DNA of 64,000 nucleotides from Dyella humicola (GCF_026283945.1 NZ_JAPDPC010000001.1:2418001-2482000), one strand, 5' to 3'; shown: positions 35,212-44,662, counted from the first letter of the stretch. Notes: generated by a model not told the origin, from the sequence alone. A program made the numbers and translations.

Positions 35212-37659
35212 TCAGGACTGCGGCGGTGGAAAGGACGGTGGAGCCTTCGTGATATCGCTGCCCCAGTGCAGGTCAGGCACGGTGCGCAACGTAAAGTCGA
35301 GATGCCCGCCGTGGATCGCGAAGTCAGCGGGCAACCACGGACTGTCATGAGGCTGGCCATTCACCGTGAGCGCGTGCACGAACGGCGCATCGGTTGTCGC
35401 GCCAGAGGCCTCAATCGTCACGTCGCCGCCGGTGCGATGGATGACGGCGCGCGGAAACAACGGGCTGCCGACCACCAGCTCGGCGCGCCCCGGAATGGCT
35501 GGATAGAGGCCAAGCGCCGACCACACGTACCACGATGACATCTCGCCCAGGTCGTCATTGCCGGGAATGCCCTCCGGCGCGTTCTTCCACAGTGTGTTGA
35601 GCACGACGCGCACGGCTTCCTGCGTTTTGTAGGGCTGGCCGGCGAAGGCGTAAAGCCAGGGCGTGCCGATCGAAGGTTCGTTGTCGAGTTCGGCATGCAG
35701 CGGACCGGATCGGGTCAGCGCCCATTGGCCCTTATCGTCATGGAAGAAGCGATCGAGTCGCTCGATGGCCTTGCCATAACCACCGAGCTGATCGAACAAC
35801 CCGTGCACGTCAAACGGCAGCATCCACAGATAGACCGACGCACTCCCTTCGACGAAGCCGTCCTCGGTCTCCGGCGTAAACGCCGGCCAGCTTCCATCGG
35901 CGTTACGGTTCTGGATATAGCCACCTTGCGGCGCGGCCTTGGGATTGAACAGATTGCGCCAGTAGCCCGCGCGGGTAAGAAAGCGGCGCTCGCCCTCGGC
36001 ATCACCGACGCGTGCCGCCAGTTGAGCCAGGGTGAAATCGGCCGTGGCATCTTCCAGCGTTTCTGCGGCACCGGCCCAGGAGTGCGAGGTGGTGGCGATA
36101 TAGTGCAACTGCAGCCACTGGTCCAGTGACGGCCGCTGACCCACGCACTCCACATTGCAACCATCGTCAGAGAGGTCATGCGCCGTGGTTTCGGTGGCCG
36201 CCTTGACCAACGAGGCATAAGCATTCTTCAGGTCGAAGTTGTGCCCACCGAAGGCATCGATGGCCGCCAGCGCTGGCACGGCCGGGTCGCCACTCATTAC
36301 ATGCGTGCCGCCGCTATTGTGCGTCCAGCGATCCCACTCGCCGCCATTCTGGGTGGCCTGGTTGTACAGCGACTGCGCGATATCGCCGCCCGCCTCGGGA
36401 TCGAGCCAGGTGAGCAATTGCAGCTGCGAGCGATACACGTCCCAGCCGGAGAAGTTCGCGTATTGAGCGCGTTGCGTGCCAGTCACGCGATGCACCTTCT
36501 GGTCGAAACCACGGTATTCACCGTTGCTATCGCTGAATACGTTGGGATGGATCAGCGAGTGATAGAGCGCGGTGTAGAACGTGGTGCGCTGATCGTCGGT
36601 GCCACCCTGGATCGCGATTTTGTCCAGCGCCTCGCTCCAGGCATCGCGCGTGCGCTCACGCACTTGCGCCAGCGTCGTGCCCTTGGGAATCTCCGCGTCG
36701 AGGTTGGCCTGCGCATTGGCCACGCTCACATAGGAAATACCGACGCGCACCTGCACAGTGCTGTCGCCCGGCGCAAAGCCAAGCCACACGCCAGAGCCCT
36801 TGCCCGCTTCCGGGTAACCCTTGTCACCGTAGCCGGTGCCGCCATGCGTGCTTTTCTTGCCAGGCTGCACCGTGCCGTCGTGCCAGGCGCCCTTGCTGGC
36901 AAATGGCTGATCGAACTTGGCCACGAAATAAAGCGTGTAGTAGCTGCGCTGATCCGCCTGCGCCAGATAGCCGCAGAAGTTGCCACTGGTCACGGAGCCG
37001 CTGACGGTTCGCGTCGCCGCGTCGATCTTGACGCTGGCGTCGCTGCTGCCGACTTCCGAATCCGAAGCGCGGATCAGCAGGTTCGCGGGCTTGCCCGCCG
37101 GAAACGCGAAGCTCGCCATGCCGCTGCGCGTCGCTGCGGCCAGGGCCACGCGTACGCCGCTGGACAGGCCAACGCGATAGTCGCCGACCTTTGCCACCTC
37201 ATCGGCATGCGCAAAGTCACTGCCATAGATGCTGTCGGTGAGGTCGGCGGATGGCGAACTCACTACCGACACGGTGACCGGCATGAAGGGAATGTCGCCA
37301 CTGGCACCGGCGCAGCCAGCCCCGGAGAGGTGGGTAAGACTGAAGCCGCGAACGCGGGTGGCGTCGTACTGGTAGCCGCTGGGCGACGCCGTGTGCGCGT
37401 GCTTGCCGCGCGTGTTCTCCGGGCTCCACTGCAACATGCCCAAAGGCATCGACACGCCTGGGAAGGTGTTGCCGCCATTGCGACTGCCGATGAGCGGATT
37501 CACCAGATCGGCGGTGCGACTCGTCTCCTGCGCCATCGCCTGCGCCGCCACCGTGGTGATGAGTCCAGCCAGCGCGATAGCGAGGCCTCGTGACCACGAA
37601 CGCCCCCTTGGGTTAACCCTGCATCCCGAACGATTCATGGCAGACGACAGTTGATTCAT
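35212..37659 (-). CDS. GH92 exo-alpha-mannosidase
   Basis: 815 aa, typical GH92 length. Signal peptide ends AQAMAQ. The core opens with DLVNPLIGSRNGGNTFPG and SPSGYQYDATRVRGFSLTHLSGAGC, then DVYRSQLQLLTWLDP, WDRWTHNSGGTHVMSGDP, SVYLWMLPFDVHGL, and GNDDLGEMSSWYVWSALGLYP near residue 705 (catalytic Glu region). Secreted or periplasmic Ca2+-dependent alpha-mannosidase. It differs enough from the 1145-aa GH92 to suggest different linkages. A perfect palindrome is centred about 78 bp upstream of the ATG. It is probably the first gene of the leftward mannoside cluster. Confidence 0.93.
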   Translation of the reverse strand: MNQLSSAMNRSGCRVNPRGRSWSRGLAIALAGLITTVAAQAMAQETSRTADLVNPLIGSRNGGNTFPGVSMPLGMLQWSPENTRGKHAHTASPSGYQYDATRVRGFSLTHLSGAGCAGASGDIPFMPVTVSVVSSPSADLTDSIYGSDFAHADEVAKVGDYRVGLSSGVRVALAAATRSGMASFAFPAGKPANLLIRASDSEVGSSDASVKIDAATRTVSGSVTSGNFCGYLAQADQRSYYTLYFVAKFDQPFASKGAWHDGTVQPGKKSTHGGTGYGDKGYPEAGKGSGVWLGFAPGDSTVQVRVGISYVSVANAQANLDAEIPKGTTLAQVRERTRDAWSEALDKIAIQGGTDDQRTTFYTALYHSLIHPNVFSDSNGEYRGFDQKVHRVTGTQRAQYANFSGWDVYRSQLQLLTWLDPEAGGDIAQSLYNQATQNGGEWDRWTHNSGGTHVMSGDPAVPALAAIDAFGGHNFDLKNAYASLVKAATETTAHDLSDDGCNVECVGQRPSLDQWLQLHYIATTSHSWAGAAETLEDATADFTLAQLAARVGDAEGERRFLTRAGYWRNLFNPKAAPQGGYIQNRNADGSWPAFTPETEDGFVEGSASVYLWMLPFDVHGLFDQLGGYGKAIERLDRFFHDDKGQWALTRSGPLHAELDNEPSIGTPWLYAFAGQPYKTQEAVRVVLNTLWKNAPEGIPGNDDLGEMSSWYVWSALGLYPAIPGRAELVVGSPLFPRAVIHRTGGDVTIEASGATTDAPFVHALTVNGQPHDSPWLPADFAIHGGHLDFTLRTVPDLHWGSDITKAPPSFPPPQS

Positions 37660-37727
37660 AGGAAACGCTTCCCTGGCATTCGTTGGCCCAGCGGTTGGCT
37701 GGCAACGATCCCAGCCCCACCCATTGG

Positions 37728-37745
37728 ATTTAGATCGATCTAAAT
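37728..37745. promoter_or_regulatory. perfect 18-bp palindrome, probable operator of mannoside locus
   Basis: ATTTAGATCGATCTAAAT is perfectly self-complementary and sits 69 bp upstream of the GH92 start. Length, centre and position suit a LacI-family or similar dimeric regulator, but no regulator gene is adjacent. Confidence 0.6.
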
Positions 37746-38072
37746 TCGTACCAAAAAAAATGGCGGACGCAGTCGCACGTGGTTATCGAGCCCCTGGCGA
37801 TAGCCAAGGACCAGAGAAACACGCAACGCCAAAAGGGCCGACGCGTTACGCATGGGCGTGGACTCTATATCGACTCCACCCCACAAAGCTTGCTGCATTG
37901 CATGAAAACTTCGCCGCGCCCGACCTGACGCCCCGCTCCCCAGGAGACGCCGCTCTGCAGGAACGCACCTTGAGCGCGACCAACCCTAAGCAAAATTCAG
38001 CGTCATGGCCACGCGAGGGTTGGCTTGCCCTCGCCTACCAACGTGCCTCCCACTGTCGCCATTGAAGGGAGG

Positions 38073-38096
38073 GTCTGCTATGGGTCCGTAGCGGTC
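38073..38096 (+). repeat. island palindrome copy 1 (diverged)
   Basis: GTCTGCTATGGGTC then CGTAGCGGTC. Leftmost copy; consensus GTCCGCT-N2-GGGTCG-N2-AGCGGAC. Confidence 0.6.
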
Positions 38097-38169
38097 GTTC
38101 CAACCGATGAACTTAGCTACCTGAAGAGCCGAAGCGCATGCGCCGCGATTCACCAGTGGTCGGGCCTTC

Positions 38170-38646
38170 CTACAGCTTCGAGAGTATCTGCGTTGCAAGC
38201 GTTTGCTCCGCCGCCTTGGCTTCACTCAAGGGCATTCCGCTCACGATGACCGTAAAGCCAACACCTCCTTTTTTCACATGAAGGCTGGTGTTGGTTGCGC
38301 CCATCGTCACTTGAAATGCAGCATCGCCAATACCGCTCACAGGCGTCGATTCACGCCTACCTGGCATAGAAGGTAGTTGCGACATGGCATCGAATTCCTT
38401 CGTATCCCCGATGCTCATCGAAACTTTTTTTTTCGCCGTGGCGTCAGTGGGATACCACACGCAGGACTTAATGCCGGGGCCCAGGTCGGACCCTAGCTTG
38501 GCCGCCGAAACGCCCATGGCGGCGGCAGCCTGACTAGGCGTGATCAACGCACTACATGGAGGGGCCGCGGCGACGGCGGTCCCTCCCATCAGTGATAGGC
38601 CGAGCACGATACTCACAGAACCAACCATTCCGCGCGTGCGTTGCAT
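38170..38646 (-). CDS. secreted small protein, DUF3558-like
   Basis: 158 aa. Signal peptide ends GTAVAAA. The mature part has PCSALITPSQAAAAMG, a second Cys in KSCVWYP, and GIGDAAF, a pattern seen in DUF3558-type exported proteins with a disulfide-linked N-terminal motif. Function unknown. Start at 38646 has GGAGG seven bases upstream; a longer frame from 38667 is less likely. First gene of the leftward island series. Confidence 0.75.
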   Translation of the reverse strand: MQRTRGMVGSVSIVLGLSLMGGTAVAAAPPCSALITPSQAAAAMGVSAAKLGSDLGPGIKSCVWYPTDATAKKKVSMSIGDTKEFDAMSQLPSMPGRRESTPVSGIGDAAFQVTMGATNTSLHVKKGGVGFTVIVSGMPLSEAKAAEQTLATQILSKL

Positions 38647-38731
38647 GTCTTGTCCTCCAAATGGCATGTAGAAAAATACTCAGATGAGGTCAGTCGGGCC
38701 AGATGCGCTTCGTGGCAGCCCGAACGAAACG

Positions 38732-39811
38732 CTAGTCCGACGGGGTAGACCGGGCCAACGGGGGCGCATGCGTGTCAGGCGTCGGCAGGTCGTCGCTGCC
38801 TCCTAACAGCCGGCGGTAGTTGGCATGGTCTTCAAAGTCCCAGGCAACGCTCCTGGCCTGACGGGTGACGCCAAGATCGAGCACCGTGCCCACGCCCGCA
38901 AAAAGATAGCGCTCACCGAACGCCCGCTTGAGGGCTTCGAAAGTCGGTTCGCCGGTGCAATGTCCCGGAGCAATCCACTCTATGTGGTAAGTCTCGTGCA
39001 ACGCAGTGACAACGTGGGCGATGGTGGTGTCGTCCGCAGTCACCAGATGGAACCCGCCCGCGACAAGGTGGATGTGCGGATTGATCCTGGCGGCCTCGGC
39101 GACGATGCCTTCGATCCCGGGGTGGGCGCAGCCGACGATCAGGATCAGTCCTTCCGGTGTGTCCAGAGCCAGCGACAGCTCTTTGAGTTCGCGCGTTCCT
39201 GGCGTTTCGGAAACCTGGGCGATCAGGGTGATGCCCGGCGATATTTCCGTGGACTTATCAACCAGCTCGATATTGGCTCCAGGCCAGGCCTTGCCAAGCC
39301 GCAGCACTGGCGGCGGATTGCCGTCGTAGTAGCGCATCTCGGCGGGCAGCTTCTCATCTTTGCGGTAGAACGAACTTGGCTTGTCAGACCCGAACACGCC
39401 GCCGAGCCCATCGTTGGGCGCATAAATCTTGACCTTGGGGTTGACGCTCAGCAGATAGCTCAGGCCGCCTACGTGGTCCCCATGGCGGTGGGACATCACC
39501 ACAAAGTCCAACTTCGTGAGGTCAACGCCGGCGGCCTTGACGTTATGCGCAAAGATATCCGGATCGCCGCCTGTATCGAACAGAATGCGCTTGCCGGCAA
39601 CCTCGACGAGCGCCGCGTACCCCCAATCCTTCTGCATGGACGCATCTTTGCCGAAGGCGTCATACAAAATGGTGATTCGGGCTGTCGAAGGAGCCGGTGC
39701 TGCGCTGTCCTTTCCTGCAGCCGCACTGGCGTAGCCGCTAATAAACAGCACGAGCATCGCTGCAAGCGAAAGTACCCGGCCCATGAAAAACCCCACCCCG
39801 GTCTGACGCAT
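38732..39811 (-). CDS. secreted MBL-fold metallohydrolase
   Basis: 359 aa. Signal peptide (FISGYASAAAG). The metallo-beta-lactamase-fold zinc motif SHRHGDHVGG lies near residues 92-101, followed by VGCAHPGIEG and APGHCTGEP with further His ligands. The ordering is that of the RFAP-synthase-like/methanopterin-like MBL subgroup. Substrate unknown. ATG 39811 has GAGGAG upstream. Higher G+C than its right-hand neighbours. It probably forms a unit with the preceding small protein, 85 bp apart. Confidence 0.87.
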   Translation of the reverse strand: MRQTGVGFFMGRVLSLAAMLVLFISGYASAAAGKDSAAPAPSTARITILYDAFGKDASMQKDWGYAALVEVAGKRILFDTGGDPDIFAHNVKAAGVDLTKLDFVVMSHRHGDHVGGLSYLLSVNPKVKIYAPNDGLGGVFGSDKPSSFYRKDEKLPAEMRYYDGNPPPVLRLGKAWPGANIELVDKSTEISPGITLIAQVSETPGTRELKELSLALDTPEGLILIVGCAHPGIEGIVAEAARINPHIHLVAGGFHLVTADDTTIAHVVTALHETYHIEWIAPGHCTGEPTFEALKRAFGERYLFAGVGTVLDLGVTRQARSVAWDFEDHANYRRLLGGSDDLPTPDTHAPPLARSTPSD

Positions 39812-40189
39812 CGCCCTTCTCCTCTCGAAAGAGCCGGTCCCCCGGTGAGCGGCAAGCAATCAGATCACTAGCGGTAAGTGCCTGCAATGGAGGCGGTGTG
39901 AATGGCAGATTGTGGGGCCGTGCTCCGTCCGCCCCGGAATCCGTTGCCGCCTCCATCTTTGAGGACTGCTACCAAGTGCCCTTGGAGCGCGCACCTTCTA
40001 CGAGCACCGAAGGCCCGACTATCACGTCGGTTGTCGCCAGTAGTTCCATCGCCATGGGTCTTCAAAACCAAGTGCCCAGCCAGCGATTGCCATTGCGCCG
40101 ATCGGCCAAAGCGCCAACATGCCTCGTTCCTTTGTTTGAGCGATCAATGCCAGGTCTACCAATCCAAGCTTTGTCTACGGCCAGAGCGA
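39812..40189. other. gene-free stretch right of MBL-fold gene
   Basis: About 380 bp with no reading frame I can support on codon pattern or homology. It must contain the MBL gene promoter. Confidence 0.5.
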
Positions 40190-40191
40190 AT

Positions 40192-40215
40192 GTCGGATAT
40201 GGGTCGGAAGCGGAC
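40192..40215 (+). repeat. island palindrome copy 2
   Basis: GTCGGATATGGGTCG then GAAGCGGAC; two bases beyond the 3' end of the ankyrin gene. Confidence 0.75.
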
Positions 40216-40217
40216 AT

Positions 40218-40889
40218 TTAGGAGTCGGGAAATTTTATCCCCCGCTCCTCGGCCAAGTGCGTTGTCTTGGCATCCGGACGAGCCCCACCGTGTACAAGGG
40301 TATCGACCATGCGCTGGTTCTTGCACATCACCGCGGCGCGCAATGCACTAGTGCCGTTCGGCAGCGCAAGATTGACGTCGGCTCCGGCTTCAAGCAATAC
40401 GGTGACGTTATCCAGCCTGTTCGCCCAAGCCGCGGCCATGATGGGTGACCATCCGCCCGGTTGCCGTATGTCCGGACGAAGGCCGTGTCGCAGGAGCGCC
40501 TTGATCATCGCAGGCGAGCCGTGTTGGGCCGTGTCATACATGGCCATACTGTTGGCGGGGTCTTGGCGCCATTGGGCTCCCCGAGCGAAAAGGCTATCCA
40601 GGAGCCGTACGTCGTCAGCAAGCGCGGCCAACCCGAGCGGTGTGATGTCCATGGATCCAAACGGATAACTCGCGTTGGGATCCGGCAGCGCCGCGACTAA
40701 AGCGGCGAGTTTCATCCGGTCCGGTCGCTTGGCGTCATGTGCAACGCCTCGGCAGATGGGGGCACCCTGCAAGTTTCCCATTACCACGTCGAGCGCGGCG
40801 GCAAGCACGGCCGGGTCACCCGCCGCCCGGGCAAGTGTGGATGATGATGCGATCAGCAAGACGACGAGCAGATACCAAAGTCGGCGCAC
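40218..40889 (-). CDS. secreted ankyrin-repeat protein
   Basis: 223 aa with a signal peptide (LLIASSSTLARA). At least three ankyrin units are recognisable: ITPLGLAALADDVRLLDSLFARGA, MYDTAQHGSPAMIKALLRHG, WSPIMAAAWANRLDNVTVLLEAGADVNLALPNG, then SALRAAVMCKNQRMVDTLVHGGA. Probably a periplasmic binding protein; partner unknown. GTG start at 40889 with a G-rich stretch upstream. Palindrome copies flank the gene on both sides (copy 2 abuts the stop; copy 3 is 53 bp before the start). Confidence 0.82.
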   Translation of the reverse strand: MRRLWYLLVVLLIASSSTLARAAGDPAVLAAALDVVMGNLQGAPICRGVAHDAKRPDRMKLAALVAALPDPNASYPFGSMDITPLGLAALADDVRLLDSLFARGAQWRQDPANSMAMYDTAQHGSPAMIKALLRHGLRPDIRQPGGWSPIMAAAWANRLDNVTVLLEAGADVNLALPNGTSALRAAVMCKNQRMVDTLVHGGARPDAKTTHLAEERGIKFPDS

Positions 40890-40942
40890 CCAGTCCCCCT
40901 AGTTCCCTACCCCATTCACCCAAGGCCGTTCATTTTGAAAAG

Positions 40943-40966
40943 GTTCGCTACGGGTCGCTAGCAGAC
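40943..40966 (+). repeat. island palindrome copy 3
   Basis: GTTCGCTACGGGTCG then CTAGCAGAC; 53 bp upstream of the ankyrin gene start. Confidence 0.7.
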
Positions 40967-41065
40967 CTAATCAACCGCGAAGCTCGCGAGGCAGCTCGCG
41001 AGCTTCCTTCCTGCCGTAGCGCCCAATCGGTGGCGCTTATCAAGGTCACCTGCCGCAATGGGCTT

Positions 41066-41371
41066 TCAGGGTCCTTTTGCCAGTGCGGCTCCGACGATGG
41101 CACTACGTAGTTCAGCCTGCGTCAGGGCGACGGTTGCCGACTGGCGGACCGCAACTGCTTTCATCGATTGCGGCTTAAGCATCAAGTGACGCTGAGCTTC
41201 CCAGCTCTTCGCCAGGTGTTCCGCCTGGGCAAATTCGGCTGGCGTGGCTCCGACGAAAGCCACAACCACATAACCATTCAAGTCGACGGTGTAGGTTTCA
41301 ATCGCTGCATTGGCCTGTCCAATGAAGGCGAAGCCCAAGGCGATAACCGCGGGGATAATCAAGCGCTTCAT
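41066..41371 (-). CDS. small secreted protein of unknown function
   Basis: 101 aa. A signal peptide (MKRLIIPAVIALGFAFIGQ, cleavage near ANA) is followed by a short polar domain (TYTVDLNGYVVVAFVG). No family recognised. Start at 41371 has GAGGAGG upstream. A longer in-frame extension to 41581 begins inside palindrome copy 4 and is rejected as an artefact. Confidence 0.6.
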   Translation of the reverse strand: MKRLIIPAVIALGFAFIGQANAAIETYTVDLNGYVVVAFVGATPAEFAQAEHLAKSWEAQRHLMLKPQSMKAVAVRQSATVALTQAELRSAIVGAALAKGP

Positions 41372-41555
41372 GATGATGGCCTCCTCTAACGTGGATGCAC
41401 CCACCTGGGCAGGCTCGATGTTGAACTCGTGCTCCCCAGAAGACATGAGGGATTTGCACAAAATAATGAGGGCTTGGTGAGAGTTGGCTGCGACCTGAAC
41501 AACGTGCTTGGGTTGGTCACCTTGCGCTGTTGCCCAATTTAGACCGTGTCGAAAG

Positions 41556-41579
41556 GTCCGCTGCGGGTCGAAAGCGGAC
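41556..41579 (+). repeat. island palindrome copy 4
   Basis: GTCCGCTGCGGGTCG then AAAGCGGAC. Translated leftward it reads MSAFDPQRTF, a peptide I recall from many spurious proteobacterial gene calls. Confidence 0.85.
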
Positions 41580-41603
41580 ATTGATCAAGCACCTTTGCAA
41601 GGC

Positions 41604-42098
41604 TCAGCGAGCCGCCTGTTTTTTTGGCAGAGGCAAAAGGTACGTCCGTTCCAGAATCCCATCGTCTACCGCGAACCGAAACCCACTGTCATCCTTTGTC
41701 ACTCGACCACACAGCGCCATATCCTGCCTGTAGTAGCGGATCATCGTCAGGTCCGGCTTGAAGTTGTCTCCTTCAGCCTCCTGCAGTTTTCGAAGAAGAT
41801 CCTCGCGCACGTTAACGCCGGTGCTTTGCGATGGCGCATTGGCCCTGGCGTATCTGAGGCTTTCGTCGTCGGTGGTCTCCAGCAATCCAGAGAGCGAACG
41901 TTCGTTCTCTCGGTAGAGCGTGTACTCCTTGGCGTCAGTCGTAACGACCACATGAGTCCGGACGCGCCGGCCAATCATCAGGGCTTTGTCTTGCACGACC
42001 TGGTCGAAGGGCACATACGGCGCCGTGCCACAAAAAGTTTCCCCATGGCACAGGCTGCTGACCAGAACGAGCATCAAGGCGGGTGACCATTTCTTCAT
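41604..42098 (-). CDS. secreted protein of unknown function
   Basis: 164 aa. Signal peptide of about 19 residues (ends CHG). The mature part is acidic and has two Cys (ETFCGTAPY, DMALCGRV), possibly a disulfide. It ends PLPKKQAAR. No family recognised. ATG 42098 with a weak AGAG upstream. It lies between palindrome copies 4 and 5. Confidence 0.6.
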   Translation of the reverse strand: MKKWSPALMLVLVSSLCHGETFCGTAPYVPFDQVVQDKALMIGRRVRTHVVVTTDAKEYTLYRENERSLSGLLETTDDESLRYARANAPSQSTGVNVREDLLRKLQEAEGDNFKPDLTMIRYYRQDMALCGRVTKDDSGFRFAVDDGILERTYLLPLPKKQAAR

Positions 42099-42130
42099 CG
42101 CTCTCTATCCCATATGGATCAGATCAGCAC

Positions 42131-42154
42131 GTCCGCTTTGGGTCGAAAGCGGAC
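42131..42154 (+). repeat. island palindrome copy 5
   Basis: GTCCGCTTTGGGTCG then AAAGCGGAC; 32 bp upstream of the next leftward gene. Confidence 0.85.
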
Positions 42155-42302
42155 CCTCTTGGAAGCATCGAGGTCTTTATGCCAGATGCACTGACCGCCG
42201 GGGCCAAGATCGCCGTGGCGCTCTGTGATGGCCGGCATACGTATTCAAGCAGGCCAGAAGCTGGCGTTCCACCAGCACGACGCAGTGAGACACGTCTTGT
42301 GC

Positions 42303-42890
42303 TCACTTGCTTTTCGGAAAGGGGTACGTCGGGTCAAGAGAAGCAATAAGCCTCACCATTTCCGCCTCGATATAGGGATTCGCCTTGTCGTCAGGATTAG
42401 TAGTCACTTCCTGGTGGATGGGAAGCTTTTGAATCACAGTGCTGGTGGCTGCATCGACGACATACACATCTGCCCTATAACCGACCCTTGGCCTATCGTA
42501 ATTGCCGGTCGCATACATACCCCCTCTGAACTGAGAGAAGCTTGGAACAACCAGCGGTTTGATCTGTAAGGCCAAGCGATATGGCTTATCAATGGCTTTG
42601 TCCGAGGAGCGAGGGCGTCCCGTGAACACGGCATCATCTTCGTCGACCAGATGAAGTCGAATGCGTCGCTCACCCGTCCACTCCGAGAAGATCTTGTGTA
42701 CTGTCGAGCAGCTTTCATCCTCGCTCCTGCAAGCCACGTACACAATGAACTGGGGAGTACCTTCTTTGGTGAACAGCGGAGTCGACTCGAGCGACTGCCG
42801 CTGATCCTTGCCGAATATAGACAAGGACCCTACGCATCCCTGGACCGCCAACGCCAGGAACCCTAGTGTCACGAGCACCACTGATCGCAT
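42303..42890 (-). CDS. lipoprotein of unknown function
   Basis: 195 aa. Lipobox LAVQGC places the lipidated Cys near residue 19. The mature domain contains a CRSEDESC pair and a beta-rich stretch (VYVVDAATSTVIQKLPIHQEV). No family recognised. ATG 42890 has GGAGG seven bases upstream. Palindrome copy 6 lies 50 bp upstream. Confidence 0.7.
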   Translation of the reverse strand: MRSVVLVTLGFLALAVQGCVGSLSIFGKDQRQSLESTPLFTKEGTPQFIVYVACRSEDESCSTVHKIFSEWTGERRIRLHLVDEDDAVFTGRPRSSDKAIDKPYRLALQIKPLVVPSFSQFRGGMYATGNYDRPRVGYRADVYVVDAATSTVIQKLPIHQEVTTNPDDKANPYIEAEMVRLIASLDPTYPFPKSK

Positions 42891-42940
42891 AGCTTTACCT
42901 CCATGTTCATCCGGTGACTGAAGATTTCCTGCCTCTTGGT

Positions 42941-42964
42941 GTCCGCTTTGGGTCGCAAGCGGAC
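42941..42964 (+). repeat. island palindrome copy 6
   Basis: GTCCGCTTTGGGTCG then CAAGCGGAC; 50 bp upstream of the lipoprotein gene. Confidence 0.85.
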
Positions 42965-43032
42965 GCCACAACACCGAATATTCGCCCTGACTTCCCGTCC
43001 ATCGAGCCATAGCCAATAGGCCTCTCGACCGA

Positions 43033-44607
43033 CTAATTTCTAACAAACTCGACGTCCAACTTGCCGTCGCCAAGCGCAATGATGCTACCGCTGCGTGTGA
43101 TGCAAAATCGCGGAACTTTCTCAGCATCATCAAGCAGGCTTGAACATTCGTCAGGCAACTCCTGGTCAAACGTCCAGTCCGATCGGGCCGAATTGAACTT
43201 GTACAATTCGAGCGCGGCTGTAGCGAACTTCAGCTTCTTTCGTACAGCAAACCCATCACCGGAACTGAGAAATTGCACGTCCTGAATGATGTACGGGGGC
43301 CTTTTATATTCTTTCCACGTCGCCCCCATATCGTCTGAGACATAGAGCTTGGAGAACATGCCAGCCGGATGATAAGCACTGACGACCTTGCCATCCTTTG
43401 AGACTGCAAACCCCTCGACGGGTCCGGATAGCGATACGCGCGACCAACTCATCGTTGCGAAGTCGAGCCGCATGAGATCGGGCGACATATTTATGTAGTA
43501 ACCGCCTGATACCACTTGTGCGTGGACGGGTGCGAGGAGCAGGTTGGACGCGGGGTCTACAACCTTGATCTTGGTGAGCTTAGTTATATCGTCATCACTC
43601 GAAGCATAAACGCAGAAGCGATTGACGCGAGCGAGCTTGTTGCTGTCCAAATACACACCCGCAGTGGTGGCGAGCCACCGATTCCCGCTCCAGCTTATGT
43701 CCACGACCGTATCGGCACAGTCAAGTGATGCAACAAGCTGCCACGATGTACCGTTGTCATTGCTCCGACGAATCGTTCCATCTTCGAATCCAGCAATGAG
43801 CGATCCGTCTCGTCGGGTGAGCGCCGTCACCGTCTGTAACGCTCCCGTATCCAACGCCCCCCAGCTGCCATGGGGGTCTCTGACTCGCACCTGCCCGTAG
43901 TCGGCGCCGTAGTAGAGATTGCCTTGCTCATCAACAACGCCAATGTGCGTCAGTGGCGGGCTCGCCGATTTGGCGATTGCGAAGAGCGTCGCAGCATCAG
44001 GTGACTTCAAGAGCTGCTGCTGAAGGGATGGCCTGTTCACCTTAGCGACGTAATCTAAGATCAGATTCGCAAGCGCCCCAAGATTAGGGCTAGAAGGGTG
44101 CGGTGGGTCCGGATATTTTAGCGGCGACGGGACGCCCGACGGACTCCAAGCAATCACTTCAGAGCTTGATAAGGAGGGCTGCAGAGCTCGCAGAACGAGG
44201 GACAACGCATCTTCGTCCTCTCTGAGCTTCAGCGGCAGAACCACGAACTTGTCTTCCCCGACATCTACGGGCACGAGACTACCCAGATTGGTGACTTTTC
44301 CGGATTCGACGTGAAACGGTGCGTATGCGCCGAAATCTAGGCCATTCCACTTGACGATCTGATAATCGCCCTCAGGAAGCCACCTTCCTTCACTTGGTGT
44401 TTTTGACCCTACGAGATATGAGAGGTCATAGGTCGAACCGTCTTGAGCAGAACGGACAGAGATGGTTGCAGCGGCATCGCCCTTCGGTGTGCTCGCGAAG
44501 ACATAGCCGTCATTTCCCGTGCGCGCGGCAACCACGACGTCCGCCTCGGCGGTACCCGCCGTCAATAAGGACGCCAACGCAAATCCGTAGAAGACCTTTT
44601 TCACCAT
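43033..44607 (-). CDS. secreted beta-propeller (sialidase/BNR-like) protein
   Basis: 524 aa. Signal peptide ends GTAEA. The N-terminal 120 residues are a small beta domain. From about residue 200 on there are BNR/photosystem-assembly-like propeller blades with Asp-box-like turns (RSNDNGTSWQLV, YVSDDMGATWKEY). Typical of secreted propellers that bind glycans or proteins; no sialidase catalytic set is evident. ATG 44607 with AGGGGG upstream. G+C is clearly lower than in the left half of the window, consistent with transfer. No palindrome copy lies immediately before it. Confidence 0.72.
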   Translation of the reverse strand: MVKKVFYGFALASLLTAGTAEADVVVAARTGNDGYVFASTPKGDAAATISVRSAQDGSTYDLSYLVGSKTPSEGRWLPEGDYQIVKWNGLDFGAYAPFHVESGKVTNLGSLVPVDVGEDKFVVLPLKLREDEDALSLVLRALQPSLSSSEVIAWSPSGVPSPLKYPDPPHPSSPNLGALANLILDYVAKVNRPSLQQQLLKSPDAATLFAIAKSASPPLTHIGVVDEQGNLYYGADYGQVRVRDPHGSWGALDTGALQTVTALTRRDGSLIAGFEDGTIRRSNDNGTSWQLVASLDCADTVVDISWSGNRWLATTAGVYLDSNKLARVNRFCVYASSDDDITKLTKIKVVDPASNLLLAPVHAQVVSGGYYINMSPDLMRLDFATMSWSRVSLSGPVEGFAVSKDGKVVSAYHPAGMFSKLYVSDDMGATWKEYKRPPYIIQDVQFLSSGDGFAVRKKLKFATAALELYKFNSARSDWTFDQELPDECSSLLDDAEKVPRFCITRSGSIIALGDGKLDVEFVRN

Positions 44608-44638
44608 ACCCCCTATATGGGAAACCGCAAATTGCCCC

Positions 44639-44662
44639 AGACAGGACACAGTATCCCTGTCT
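44639..44662 (-). terminator. possible terminator hairpin
   Basis: AGACAGG / CCTGTCT stem in the gap between two leftward genes; no clear U-tract. Confidence 0.35.

Larger units (their letters stand above)
37660..38169. other. 510-bp gene-free stretch at mannoside locus/island boundary
   Basis: Holds the palindrome at 37728-37745, a short hairpin GCGAGGG/CCCTCGC (38013-38034) and the leftmost copy of the 24-bp island repeat (38073-38096). No convincing gene. It marks the change from G+C-rich conserved loci to the A/T-richer island. Confidence 0.6.

Noticed and set aside
41372-41581. N-terminal extension beginning MSAFDPQRTF for the small secreted protein
   Set aside because: The extension is the translated palindrome plus noncoding sequence; the ATG at 41371 has a ribosome site and begins a signal peptide.
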